This document shows positions 46,483 to 54,572 of a stretch of 64,000 nt of DNA, piece by piece. A program made the position numbers and the translations under genes. The stretch lies in NCBI GenBank assembly GCA_023393095.1, contig JAEWMT010000052.1:18398-82397 (forward strand), written 5' to 3'. The notes beneath the pieces are model-generated. The model made no database searches, was not told the origin of the DNA, and saw only the letters and a program-made list of their open reading frames with translations. The first letter of the stretch is position 1; every line of letters starts with the position of its first letter. The stretch comes from Bacillota bacterium (GTDB lineage Bacteria; Bacillota; Clostridia; Lachnospirales; Lachnospiraceae).

Positions 46483-48768
46483 ATGAGCTTGCAGTATAAA
46501 AGATATGAAGTAGAGAATATCAGTAAGGACAACAACGATTTAATGGTAAATGAAACAGTATTCCATAATGCGAATGGTTATATCGGAATCCGTTCCAATT
46601 ATGAAGAAGGCTATCCGGCGGGATATGATACAATAAGAGGCTCCTATATCAACGGCTTCTATGACATTGCGGATATGAAGCAGGCTGAGAAGCTTTATGG
46701 TCTGGTTGAGGATAAGCAGACGATGTTAAATATTGCGGATACACAGACCATTTATTTGGTGATAGACGGTGAGAACTTCAGCCTATTCGAAGGAGAGGTG
46801 TTGCTAAGCAAACGATGGCTTGATATGGAGGCCGGTATTACTGGGCGCACAATCCACTGGTGTTCTCCGGCAGGAAAGCAGGTTGAAATCATCATCAAAC
46901 GTATGACTTCCTTTTACAAGCTATCATTATTCACAATAGAATATAGCGTAAAAGCGCTAAACTTCAGCGGAAATGTTCAATTCTGTTCCCATCATAATGG
47001 AGAGGTGACGAATTACAGCAATGCAAATGATCCTAGAGTGGCACAGGACAGCAAAAAGTATCTGCAGCCGCTGCAATCTGTGATAGAGGACGGGATCTCT
47101 TATCTAATTTCAGAGACCTCAAAATCAGGTTTAAAGGTATGTACCGGTGTGGCCCACCGCCTTTCCAAAGAGGGAAGCTTGGTTACAATCAAACATGGTC
47201 ACAGTGCTACCTGTAAGGTGGAGCTACAGATTACGGAACAGGAGACCGTTACTTTGATAAAATATACCGTATTCTGTGACTCGATCCGGAACCGTGATTG
47301 CCTAGAGGTGGCTAGACGGGAGATGGAGGATGCCTTGACCAACCCCCTGTCAATGTATTATGAAGCCCAGAGAGATTATCTGAGGGGGTTCTGGAATAAC
47401 TGCCTTCTTGAGGTTAAAGGAAACGATGACCTTACAGAGGCTATCAACTATAATATGTATCAGCTGGTACAGTCTGTCGGCAAGGATGAATTTTGTAATA
47501 TTGCAGCGAAGGGGCTAAGCGGTGAAGGCTATGAGGGGCACTATTTTTGGGATACTGAGATGTATATCCAGCCCTTCTTTACTCTTACCGAGCCGGGAAT
47601 CACGAAGAATTTAATTAGCTTCAGATATAGTACATTGGAACAAGCAAAAAAGAGTGCTCGTATTCTAGGGCATAAGCGGGGAGTACTATATCCTTGGCGA
47701 ACCATCATGGGTGTCGAGTGTTCCGGCTATTTTCCGTCGGGTACCGCAGCATATCATATTAATGGTGACATAGCATATTCTGTCGTAGCTTATTATCTGG
47801 CAACCAAAGATTTGGATTTTATCGCCAAGAAGGGTGCGGAAATTGTATTTGAGACGGCAAGATTGTGGCTGGATGTCGGCAGTTATTATAAGGGAAGCTT
47901 TCGAATTAATGATGTGACAGGACCCGATGAATATACCTGTATGGTGAATAACAATTATTTCACCAATGTAGCGGCACAGTATAACCTGAGTTGGGCAGTA
48001 AAAATTTATGATTTACTCAAAAAAGCAGATCGGCTTACGCAAGTGGCGGATAAGATAGGCTTAACTAAAGAAGAGGTCAAAGAATTTGAAAAAGCTGCAA
48101 AACGGATGTATCTGCCCTATGATGAAGAACTTGAAATCAATCCACAGGATGATTCCTTTCTTGAAAAGAAGGTTTGGGATATCCCGAATACACCAAAGGA
48201 GAAATTTCCGCTATTACTGCATTATCATCCACTGCATTTGTATCGGTATCAGGTATGTAAGCAGGCGGATACGGTGCTGGCACATTTTATCTTTGAGGAT
48301 GCTCAATCCCTTGAAACCATCCGTAAATCCTTTAATTATTATGAGATGGTGACGACCCATGATTCCTCTCTGTCCACCTGTATCTTCAGTATTGTAGCAT
48401 CCAAGCTTGGAATGACGGAGAAGGCTTATGAATATTTTGGGGATTCTGCGAAGCTAGATTTGTTCAACACTCATATGAATACAAAAGATGGTATTCACAC
48501 CGCAAATATGGGCGGTAGTTTTATGGCTATTGTCTATGGTTTTGCGGGACTGAGAATCAAAGAGAGCGGTATTTATTTTGCCCCGGTTCTTCCAAAAAGC
48601 TGGGAGGAGTACTGTTTCCAGATTAATTATGAGGACAGCCAGATTAAGGTGGAAGTAAGGGCAGACGAAAGCATTTTTATTCTGACAAGGGGGACTGTGA
48701 AGCAGCTTCACGTATACGGTAGCCTCTATGAATTGAAGGATAGAATTGTTATTCGACAGAATCACTGA
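46483..48768 (+). CDS. GH65 disaccharide phosphorylase
   Basis: 761 residues. Inverting family 65 phosphorylase: an N-terminal beta-sandwich (about 1-265), linker and (alpha/alpha)6 barrel (about 320-690) with the catalytic acid Glu in VTGPDEYTCMVNNNY, plus a C-terminal sheet domain. It uses phosphate to split an alpha-glucobioside into beta-glucose-1-phosphate and glucose or another acceptor. Family members act on maltose, trehalose, kojibiose, nigerose and others; sequence reading alone does not decide. The start at 46483 is set by GGAGG overlapping the ATG at 46471. Confidence 0.92.
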   Translation: MSLQYKRYEVENISKDNNDLMVNETVFHNANGYIGIRSNYEEGYPAGYDTIRGSYINGFYDIADMKQAEKLYGLVEDKQTMLNIADTQTIYLVIDGENFSLFEGEVLLSKRWLDMEAGITGRTIHWCSPAGKQVEIIIKRMTSFYKLSLFTIEYSVKALNFSGNVQFCSHHNGEVTNYSNANDPRVAQDSKKYLQPLQSVIEDGISYLISETSKSGLKVCTGVAHRLSKEGSLVTIKHGHSATCKVELQITEQETVTLIKYTVFCDSIRNRDCLEVARREMEDALTNPLSMYYEAQRDYLRGFWNNCLLEVKGNDDLTEAINYNMYQLVQSVGKDEFCNIAAKGLSGEGYEGHYFWDTEMYIQPFFTLTEPGITKNLISFRYSTLEQAKKSARILGHKRGVLYPWRTIMGVECSGYFPSGTAAYHINGDIAYSVVAYYLATKDLDFIAKKGAEIVFETARLWLDVGSYYKGSFRINDVTGPDEYTCMVNNNYFTNVAAQYNLSWAVKIYDLLKKADRLTQVADKIGLTKEEVKEFEKAAKRMYLPYDEELEINPQDDSFLEKKVWDIPNTPKEKFPLLLHYHPLHLYRYQVCKQADTVLAHFIFEDAQSLETIRKSFNYYEMVTTHDSSLSTCIFSIVASKLGMTEKAYEYFGDSAKLDLFNTHMNTKDGIHTANMGGSFMAIVYGFAGLRIKESGIYFAPVLPKSWEEYCFQINYEDSQIKVEVRADESIFILTRGTVKQLHVYGSLYELKDRIVIRQNH

Positions 48769-48840
48769 TTTTCTATTATCCTAATGGAAAGAAGATATTA
48801 TCATAGGGGAGTTAACATAGGATAGAAAGGTGATATGTGG

Positions 48841-49488
48841 ATGAAATATAAAGCAATTATTTTTGATTTGGATGGGGTGATCTGTAATACCGATCAGTAT
48901 CATTATATTGCCTGGAAACAGCTGGCTGATAAAATTGGCGTGTATTTTGATGAAACAATCAATAACAGGCTGAGGGGCGTAAGCCGTATGAAGAGTCTAG
49001 AGATCATTCTTGAGAAATGGGAAAGCAAAGCCCTCACTTTGGAGGAGAAGCTGGCCATGGCTAAAGAGAAGAATGCTAGATATAAGGTGTTATTGAAACA
49101 GATGTCACCAAAGGATTTAAGCTCTGAGGTGAAGGATACCTTAGAGCATCTAAGAAGCAGTGGGCTACTACTTGGTATCGGTTCCTCCAGTAAGAATGCC
49201 AGATATATCCTCAGTCAGATTGGCCTTGGAGATTACTTTGATGCTATCTCGGACGGTAATAATATCACAAAATCAAAACCATACCCAGAAGTATTTCTGA
49301 TGGCAGCTAGGTATTTGAATGTAGATCCCGTGGAATGTCTGGTGGTTGAGGATGCAAAAGCAGGAATCGAAGCGGCGAAGGCGGCATGGATGGATAGTGC
49401 TGCAATTGGAGACGCCTATGGTTATTCCCTTGCCACATATAATCTGATCTCCTTCTCGGAACTGGTTCAGATCTGTGGCATCCAGTAA
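48841..49488 (+). CDS. pgmB: Beta-phosphoglucomutase
   Basis: 215-residue HAD-superfamily mutase converting beta-glucose-1-phosphate, the product of the GH65 enzyme, to glucose-6-phosphate. Motif I FDLDGVICNT gives the nucleophile and acid/base Asp residues; motif II is in GIGSSS, motif III K in SKPYPEVF, and VVEDAKAGIEAA binds Mg. ATG 48841 (MKYKAII) fits the family N-terminus; ATG 48835 is nearer the AAAGGTGAT site and is also possible. Confidence 0.93.
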   Translation: MKYKAIIFDLDGVICNTDQYHYIAWKQLADKIGVYFDETINNRLRGVSRMKSLEIILEKWESKALTLEEKLAMAKEKNARYKVLLKQMSPKDLSSEVKDTLEHLRSSGLLLGIGSSSKNARYILSQIGLGDYFDAISDGNNITKSKPYPEVFLMAARYLNVDPVECLVVEDAKAGIEAAKAAWMDSAAIGDAYGYSLATYNLISFSELVQICGIQ

Positions 49489-49577
49489 AGAAATGGGTAC
49501 ATAAATTTTAATAAAAAAATGAAGGTTAATTAATAGTTCTAACTTAGGCAAGATTAATTTTAATAAATTATTATGAT

Positions 49578-49622
49578 ATGCACATCCTAATAGATAATAA
49601 TCTACTAGGTGTGCATTTTTTA
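49578..49622 (+). terminator. Intrinsic terminator of the disaccharide operon
   Basis: ATGCACATCCTAATAGAT (49578-49595) pairs with ATCTACTAGGTGTGCAT (49600-49616) and is followed by six T residues. It closely resembles the terminator at 34054-34094. Confidence 0.88.
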
Positions 49623-49789
49623 TATTATTTAATCAAAAAATATGGATAACAGGAAAGTAGCGAATGTTATTATAGTTTTATAATAAACTTAAATATAGAA
49701 TGAAAAGATTTGCGAAGTTCACTTATAGATGCTCAATCTTATTCTTCCAAGATTTTGAACTTCTGTAAAACTGCAGAATGGAGGCTTGT

Positions 49790-50407
49790 ATGAAAACAGT
49801 GAAGACAAAGATTTTTGAATATGGTGATAAGGAAATCGTATATCTAAAAAATACGGATCCACTGTTAGGGGACGAAATTGACCGGATAGGTAAAATTGAA
49901 CGGGAGATTATACCAGACCTTTTTCCGGCACTGGTTTATGTTATAATTGGACAGCAGATCTCTTTAAAGGCTTCCCGAACCATCTGGGGTAGAATGCAGG
50001 AGCAATTTGATGAGATTACCGCACAGCATTTGGCAGAGGTAACAGTGGATGAAATACGCCAATGCGGTATACCAGCATCCAAAGCAGGATACATTAAAGG
50101 GATTGCACAAAAGATAGCAGAGGGTGAATTTGACCTGAATAGTCTTTATACATTATCCGATAAGGAAGCGGTAAAAAAATTATCATCTTTGAATGGAATC
50201 GGGATCTGGACAGCAGAAATCCTTCTGTTAAATTCCATGGAACGTCCAAATGTAATCAGTTATGGAGATATCGCAATCAGAAGAGGAATTATGAAGCTAT
50301 ATAATCTTACAGAGCTTAAAAGGGAACAGTTCAATATCTACAAGAACCGGTATTCACCCTATGCATCGGTTGCATCTCTATACCTATGGAAAATTTCGTA
50401 TGAATAA
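49790..50407 (+). CDS. DNA-3-methyladenine glycosylase II-like (HhH-GPD)
   Basis: 205 residues of the AlkA-type helix-hairpin-helix glycosylase superfamily, removing alkylated bases. The HhH motif LSSLNGIGIWTAEILLL is followed by the catalytic Asp in VISYGDIAIRRG. It lacks the AlkA N-terminal beta domain and the Fe-S cysteines of EndoIII/MutY. The start at 49790 follows GGAGG, whose overlap makes the ATG at 49778 a decoy. No Ada-type regulator is adjacent. Confidence 0.88.
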   Translation: MKTVKTKIFEYGDKEIVYLKNTDPLLGDEIDRIGKIEREIIPDLFPALVYVIIGQQISLKASRTIWGRMQEQFDEITAQHLAEVTVDEIRQCGIPASKAGYIKGIAQKIAEGEFDLNSLYTLSDKEAVKKLSSLNGIGIWTAEILLLNSMERPNVISYGDIAIRRGIMKLYNLTELKREQFNIYKNRYSPYASVASLYLWKISYE

Positions 50408-50660
50408 AAATAAAGGAATAGATCAAAGAGTTCTAAAATACTAATACTCTGCATTTATCGCTCCTTCTGCTGTAATACCTATGCTCATAAAGGCTTTCAT
50501 CAATTATTTGGTTTCCTATTTTGGCAAGGGTGTTACAACGGTCATCATGGCGCTGCTCATTAAGTTGCTTTGCTTTTCAGCCACATAAGTTTCGTACACA
50601 AAATACCGTATATTCGATTGTCAAGGAACTTGACTTGTGAGCAGTAACGGTTCCTCTAAA
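50408..50660. other. Gene-free stretch with possible coding remnants
   Basis: No intact gene. On the minus strand about 45 codons are open around 50450-50590 (including NEQRHDDRCNTLAKIGNQI), without a ribosome site or start, which may be a fragment of a lost gene. I do not recognise the family. It marks the left side of the accessory segment. Confidence 0.3.
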
Positions 50661-50666
50661 ATATAA

Positions 50667-50713
50667 AACAGCGGCTTTGGATAAATGAGAACCTCCTATC
50701 CCAAAACCGCCGT
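50667..50713 (-). terminator. Terminator of the ABC-F transcript
   Basis: On the minus strand GGCGGTTTTGGGATA pairs with TATCCAAAGCCGC, followed by TGTTTTATATTTT. It lies just after the small ORF that overlaps the ABC-F stop. Confidence 0.7.
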
Positions 50714-50722
50714 CTAAGACAA

Positions 50723-50809
50723 TTATTTACATAGTTGTACAGCTGCTCCAACAACGGTTTTTTTATTTCCTGTTAGAGTAGTAATAATTTTTAATTTATT
50801 AGTATTCAT
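50723..50809 (-). CDS. 28-residue ORF overlapping the ABC-F stop
   Basis: The ABC-F stop TGA and the ATG of this ORF overlap (ATGA), the classic coupling arrangement. The peptide starts MNTNKLKIITTLTGNKKT and ends AVQLCK, and the transcript terminator follows its stop by only 10 bp. Its function is unknown. It could be a chance ORF. Confidence 0.3.
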   Translation of the reverse strand: MNTNKLKIITTLTGNKKTVVGAAVQLCK

Positions 50810-52461
50810 CGCTCTATTTGTGAATGCTTTTTTATATTTTTTAATTGATTGGAAACAGAATCGTATTCTTGTTCTAACTGTTCTCTTTTATCTATGGGCA
50901 TCTCTGCTAAAAAAGAAACTAATTGTGCTAATTTAAACTCGAGTAGTGTCTTTTGAACAGAGGTATTTTCTTTTGGTTGTTTCAAATGTTTTTCATAAGC
51001 ATCTAAATTGCCATGAAACATTTTAATTTGTTTGTTTTTAATAATAAGTAAATCTGTCGCAACTTCATTAACAAAATTTTTATCATGTGACACAAAGATA
51101 ATTGTGCCCTCATAACTCTTTAATAAATTTCCAAGGGCTTCTACAGAAAAGACATCCAAATAATTTGTAGGCTCATCTAAAACAATTACATTTGCATTAG
51201 AAACAAATAATTTAGCAAGTGATAATTTGATTTTTTCGCCACCGCTTAAAACGGAAATGCTCTTATTCAAATCTCTTTCACTAAATAATAGTTGGGCTAA
51301 TATAGCTCGAGAAACACTGATATCTTGTATGCTATTTTCCAAAACTGATTGTATTACAGTATCATCAGGTCTGAGATTATCAAATTCTTGGTATAAAAAA
51401 CCTATTTGCGCCTTAGGAACAATTTTTATATTTGAATTTTGTTTCTCAACACAGCGCAATAGTGTTGTTTTACCACAACCATTAGGTCCAATAATTGCTA
51501 ATTTCTGATGATTATACACCAAGAAAGAAGTTTTAGAAAAAATATTTTGTTCACCATAAGAATATACTAGGTCTTCAGCTCGAATAACTATTTTGTTTTC
51601 AGGTGGTAAAGTAAGAGCAAAGTTCATTTCAATTTTAGGAATTTCTTTTGGCCTTTCTTTAACTTCTAAATGGTTAATACGAGATTGAACGGCCTTAGCC
51701 TGTTGCTCCATACTTTTCTGACGTCCTCCATTTGATCTACTTGTTGCAACATAATTACGTACTTTATATTCAGATGAACTGATTGATTTTGGTTTCTTGC
51801 CCATATCTTTGGCCTTTGCTTTTTTCTGTACATAAATATCCTGTAACCGTTTGCGTTGTCCTATATAATTTTCATATTCTCTCTGTTGTGACGCAAAAGA
51901 AAATTCCATCTGTTCTTTATAAGAAGAGTAATCCCCTTGATAAAAAAATAATGTATTATTGCGTAATTCAATAATTCTATTACAGAATTCATTAAGTAAT
52001 GCAGTATCATGGCTGATAAGAATAAAAGATGAATATTTTTGAAGTTTCCTTTTTAACAAAGTAATACCATCTAAATCTAAATTAGATGTTGGCTCATCTA
52101 AAAGAAGCAAATGATTTTGTTTACTAAATGTCTCTGCTAAGCGCAATCTGGTTTTTTCACCACCACTTGTGTTTTCCTGATTGACTTTATTAGAAACATT
52201 AAGTTCTTTTAATAATTTCTGATTAGCTATACCGATAGAATCTGAAAATTGTTTAAAATATGATATTTCTCCAAAACATTGTATCTGACCCTTTTCAGGC
52301 TGAATATCTCCATTTATTATATCTAATAAGGTGGTTTTTCCACTGCCATTTACCCCTACTAAACCAATTCTATCATTTTCATTTACTACTAACTCTGGAA
52401 AAGAAAACAGTAATCTTTCTCCAAAGGTTTTTTCTATATCTGATAATTTCAATAAAATCAT
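50806..52461 (-). CDS. ABC-F family ATPase, probable ribosome-protection type
   Basis: 551 residues with two ABC ATPase cassettes and no membrane segments. Walker A GVNGSGKTTL and GPNGCGKTTL; signatures TSGGEKTRLRL and LSGGEKIKLSL; Walker B LLLLDEPTSNLD and VIVLDEPTNYLD. A charged helical interdomain linker (about 180-290) would reach the ribosomal P-site tRNA. Overall length and form resemble the Vga/Lsa/CplR antibiotic-resistance class rather than housekeeping EttA/Uup, but the drug is not predictable. The start at 52461 follows GGTAGGTGAG; the ATG at 52476 has no site. Confidence 0.88.
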   Translation of the reverse strand: MILLKLSDIEKTFGERLLFSFPELVVNENDRIGLVGVNGSGKTTLLDIINGDIQPEKGQIQCFGEISYFKQFSDSIGIANQKLLKELNVSNKVNQENTSGGEKTRLRLAETFSKQNHLLLLDEPTSNLDLDGITLLKRKLQKYSSFILISHDTALLNEFCNRIIELRNNTLFFYQGDYSSYKEQMEFSFASQQREYENYIGQRKRLQDIYVQKKAKAKDMGKKPKSISSSEYKVRNYVATSRSNGGRQKSMEQQAKAVQSRINHLEVKERPKEIPKIEMNFALTLPPENKIVIRAEDLVYSYGEQNIFSKTSFLVYNHQKLAIIGPNGCGKTTLLRCVEKQNSNIKIVPKAQIGFLYQEFDNLRPDDTVIQSVLENSIQDISVSRAILAQLLFSERDLNKSISVLSGGEKIKLSLAKLFVSNANVIVLDEPTNYLDVFSVEALGNLLKSYEGTIIFVSHDKNFVNEVATDLLIIKNKQIKMFHGNLDAYEKHLKQPKENTSVQKTLLEFKLAQLVSFLAEMPIDKREQLEQEYDSVSNQLKNIKKHSQIER

Positions 52462-52541
52462 ATGCTCACCTACCAATTCTTAATCTGTAAGCTATTGTAG
52501 CATTTTGTTCTAAAAATGGGTGGACACGATCTTTCTTAAAT

Positions 52542-52572
52542 AAAAAATGTGCCATGACTAACATGACACATT
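52542..52572 (-). terminator. Terminator between the Mor-like and ABC-F genes
   Basis: On the minus strand AATGTGTCATG pairs with CATGGCACATT and runs into TTTTTT. A TACAAT -10-like box follows before ABC-F, so ABC-F may have its own promoter or depend on read-through. Confidence 0.75.
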
Positions 52573-52578
52573 CATAAC

Positions 52579-52854
52579 TTATTTTATTGATTTTTGTTTA
52601 TTTATAATACGCCGAATACTCTTTTCAACTAAAAAATACTCCTCGGCCAATTGTTTAATTGACATTCCCGCTTTATAGCCTTCGTATATCTTTGCATTAC
52701 GAATTTCAAGTTCTGACTTAGTGTTAGTATTATCGCCCCATGCTTTTCTACATTCATCTCTTTTGGGGATATATATAACCTCACCGTCAATATATTCTTG
52801 AATTTGCTTAACGATTTCATAAGGCAGAATTTCTAGTATTTTTGTATAGCTCAT
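52579..52854 (-). CDS. Mor-like (CD3324-type) DNA-binding protein
   Basis: 91 residues related to the Mor transcription activator family: ILPYEIVKQIQEYIDGEVIY and IPKRDE form the N-terminal part and a helix-turn-helix follows (YKAGMSIKQLAEEYFLVEKS). Small proteins of this type occur near clostridial mobile or resistance genes. The start MSYTKI at 52854 follows GGAGG by eight bases; ATG 52863 overlaps the site. It may regulate the ABC-F gene downstream. Confidence 0.8.
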   Translation of the reverse strand: MSYTKILEILPYEIVKQIQEYIDGEVIYIPKRDECRKAWGDNTNTKSELEIRNAKIYEGYKAGMSIKQLAEEYFLVEKSIRRIINKQKSIK

Positions 52855-53091
52855 ACAGTGCACCTCCTAAAAATATGTCTTAGGATTAGCACAAGCTATT
52901 ACAACTTTAAAATTTAATTTAAATAATTATTGTGTGCAATAGCCTATGCTATGCACCTATTGTTGAAACACCCATAAATCAACCCACCTTTCAATCAACC
53001 TATTTAAAATTATATCACTAGGGTTTTACATGTCAACAAAGGAATGGGAACTTGATGGATGTTTATATGCTCCAGATAACTGGCAAGCAGG

Positions 53092-53204
53092 GCAAGGTGG
53101 TACACACCTTGCGATTTTGCTCAAAATTCCCTGATGGGATTTTGGGCAAATCTGCTTATTGGGGAGCATCCCCAATCCCCGCTGAACACACAATAAATTG
53201 TGTG
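53092..53204. repeat. Row of four consecutive short inverted repeats
   Basis: Within 113 bp: GCAAGGTG/CACCTTGC (53092-53112); CAAAATTCCC/GGGATTTTG (53122-53144, one mismatch); ATTGGGGA/TCCCCAAT (53158-53176); CACACAAT/ATTGTGTG (53187-53204). Loops are 2-5 nt. They lie directly downstream (minus strand) of the truncated ORF at 53215-53440. The arrangement recalls sequence near mobilisation genes of clostridial conjugative elements, from memory only. The rest of the 52855-53613 gap holds no intact gene. Confidence 0.75.
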
Positions 53205-53214
53205 GCTGCGCCTC

Positions 53215-53440
53215 CTACTTTAATCTTTTTGTAAGTATTTTGTAAGTAGTTCGTGGTTTTGGCTTGTATACCTCTGTTCTATGAGCTATATTATTAAGTG
53301 TAAGTTTATTATAGATAGTGTCAATATCATCGAATGGTATCATTCCATCCCTGTGACCAAAGGCTACTGTTACGTTAATATAGCTATCTGGAGCTTTGTG
53401 GGTCTTTGGTAATACCGTTGAGACATTGATATTAATGACA
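53215..53440 (-). pseudogene. 5'-truncated coding remnant
   Basis: An open minus-strand frame of about 75 codons without start codon or ribosome site ends at TAG 53217-53215. Its translation looks like real protein (VTVAFGHRDGMIPFDDIDTI, then KPKPRTTYKILTKRLK at the end) while sequence upstream of 53440 becomes low-complexity. It is probably the 3' end of a gene lost by deletion or rearrangement. The family is not recognised. Confidence 0.5.
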
Positions 53441-53613
53441 AGGAAAAAAATAAATATATGGTGAAAGAAAATTAGAAATTAATGAGGTACTTTATATAGA
53501 TAATATGGATTAGAATAAATTGAAGAAATGAATCTACAATAAATCCGATTTATTTATATTAAAAATAAAATATAATAAACCAAGTCACAAACAAAAAGTA
53601 TTATGTAGAAGAA

Positions 53614-54567
53614 ATGGCGAACAGAAATTATATGACTTCAAATTTAGTAGAAATTGAATACAGAATGAAACATCAATTATTAAAGGAGTGTACCCTATGC
53701 CCCAGAGAATGCCGCATTGACCGAACAAGCGGTAATAAAGGTTACTGCAGGATGACGGATGAACTGGTAGTTGCAAGGGCAGCACTACATATGTGGGAGG
53801 AACCCTGTATCTCTGGTGAGGAAGGCTCGGGTGCTGTGTTTTTCTCGGGCTGTGCTATGGGTTGCATCTACTGTCAGAATCATAATATAGCTAAGGGGCT
53901 TGCAGGTAAGAAGATAACGATTGAGAGGCTGTCGGACATTTTCCTAGAACTGCAGGAAAAGAAGGCAAATAATATAAATCTTGTCACACCAACCCACTAT
54001 GTCCCTCAGATTATTGATGCGATTAAAATTGCACATGTTAAGGGACTTCGTATTCCGATTGTCTATAACTGCAGCGGCTATGAGAAAGTGGAGACACTAC
54101 AGCTCCTAGAGGGTTATGTGGACATATATCTACCCGACTTTAAATATATGGATCAGCAACCGGCTATCAAATATTCCAACTGCATGGATTATTTCGCCTA
54201 TGCAGCAAAGGCCATTAAAGAGATGGTCAGGCAGACAAAAGAGCCAAAATTTGACGAACGCGGAATAATGAAACAGGGGGTTATCGTGAGGCATCTTACC
54301 CTACCTGGATTCCTTGAGGATTCAAAGAACATAATTAAATATTTATATGATACATATGGTGATAGAATATATATCAGTATTTTGAACCAGTATACTCCAT
54401 TAGAGATGGTAAAAGAATACCCAGAGCTGAACCGGAGGATAATGGAGGTGGAATATGAGGAGCTGATAGATTTCGCGATCAAGCTTGGTGTCGAAAATGG
54501 CTTCATCCAGGAGGGTGAGACAGCCTCGGACAGCTTTATCCCTGAATTCAATGAAGAAGGAGTATAA
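53614..54567 (+). CDS. Radical SAM protein, PflA-like activase family
   Basis: 317 residues. An N-terminal cysteine region (ECTLCPRECRIDR, then GYCRM) precedes the radical SAM motif C-x3-C-x2-C in SGCAMGCIYCQNHNIAKG (about 87-105), which binds the SAM-reducing [4Fe-4S] cluster. It resembles the uncharacterised pyruvate-formate-lyase-activating-enzyme-like proteins; no glycyl radical partner is adjacent. The ribosome site is weak, and the ATG at 53665 (MKHQLLKEC) is an alternative start. It ends 5 bp before the rRNA methyltransferase. Confidence 0.85.
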   Translation: MANRNYMTSNLVEIEYRMKHQLLKECTLCPRECRIDRTSGNKGYCRMTDELVVARAALHMWEEPCISGEEGSGAVFFSGCAMGCIYCQNHNIAKGLAGKKITIERLSDIFLELQEKKANNINLVTPTHYVPQIIDAIKIAHVKGLRIPIVYNCSGYEKVETLQLLEGYVDIYLPDFKYMDQQPAIKYSNCMDYFAYAAKAIKEMVRQTKEPKFDERGIMKQGVIVRHLTLPGFLEDSKNIIKYLYDTYGDRIYISILNQYTPLEMVKEYPELNRRIMEVEYEELIDFAIKLGVENGFIQEGETASDSFIPEFNEEGV

Positions 54568-54572
54568 TCACA

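Noticed and set aside
53052..53234. 60-codon plus-strand ORF across the hairpin row
   Set aside because: It reads through four palindromes and the antisense of the truncated gene. The inverted repeats are the better explanation.
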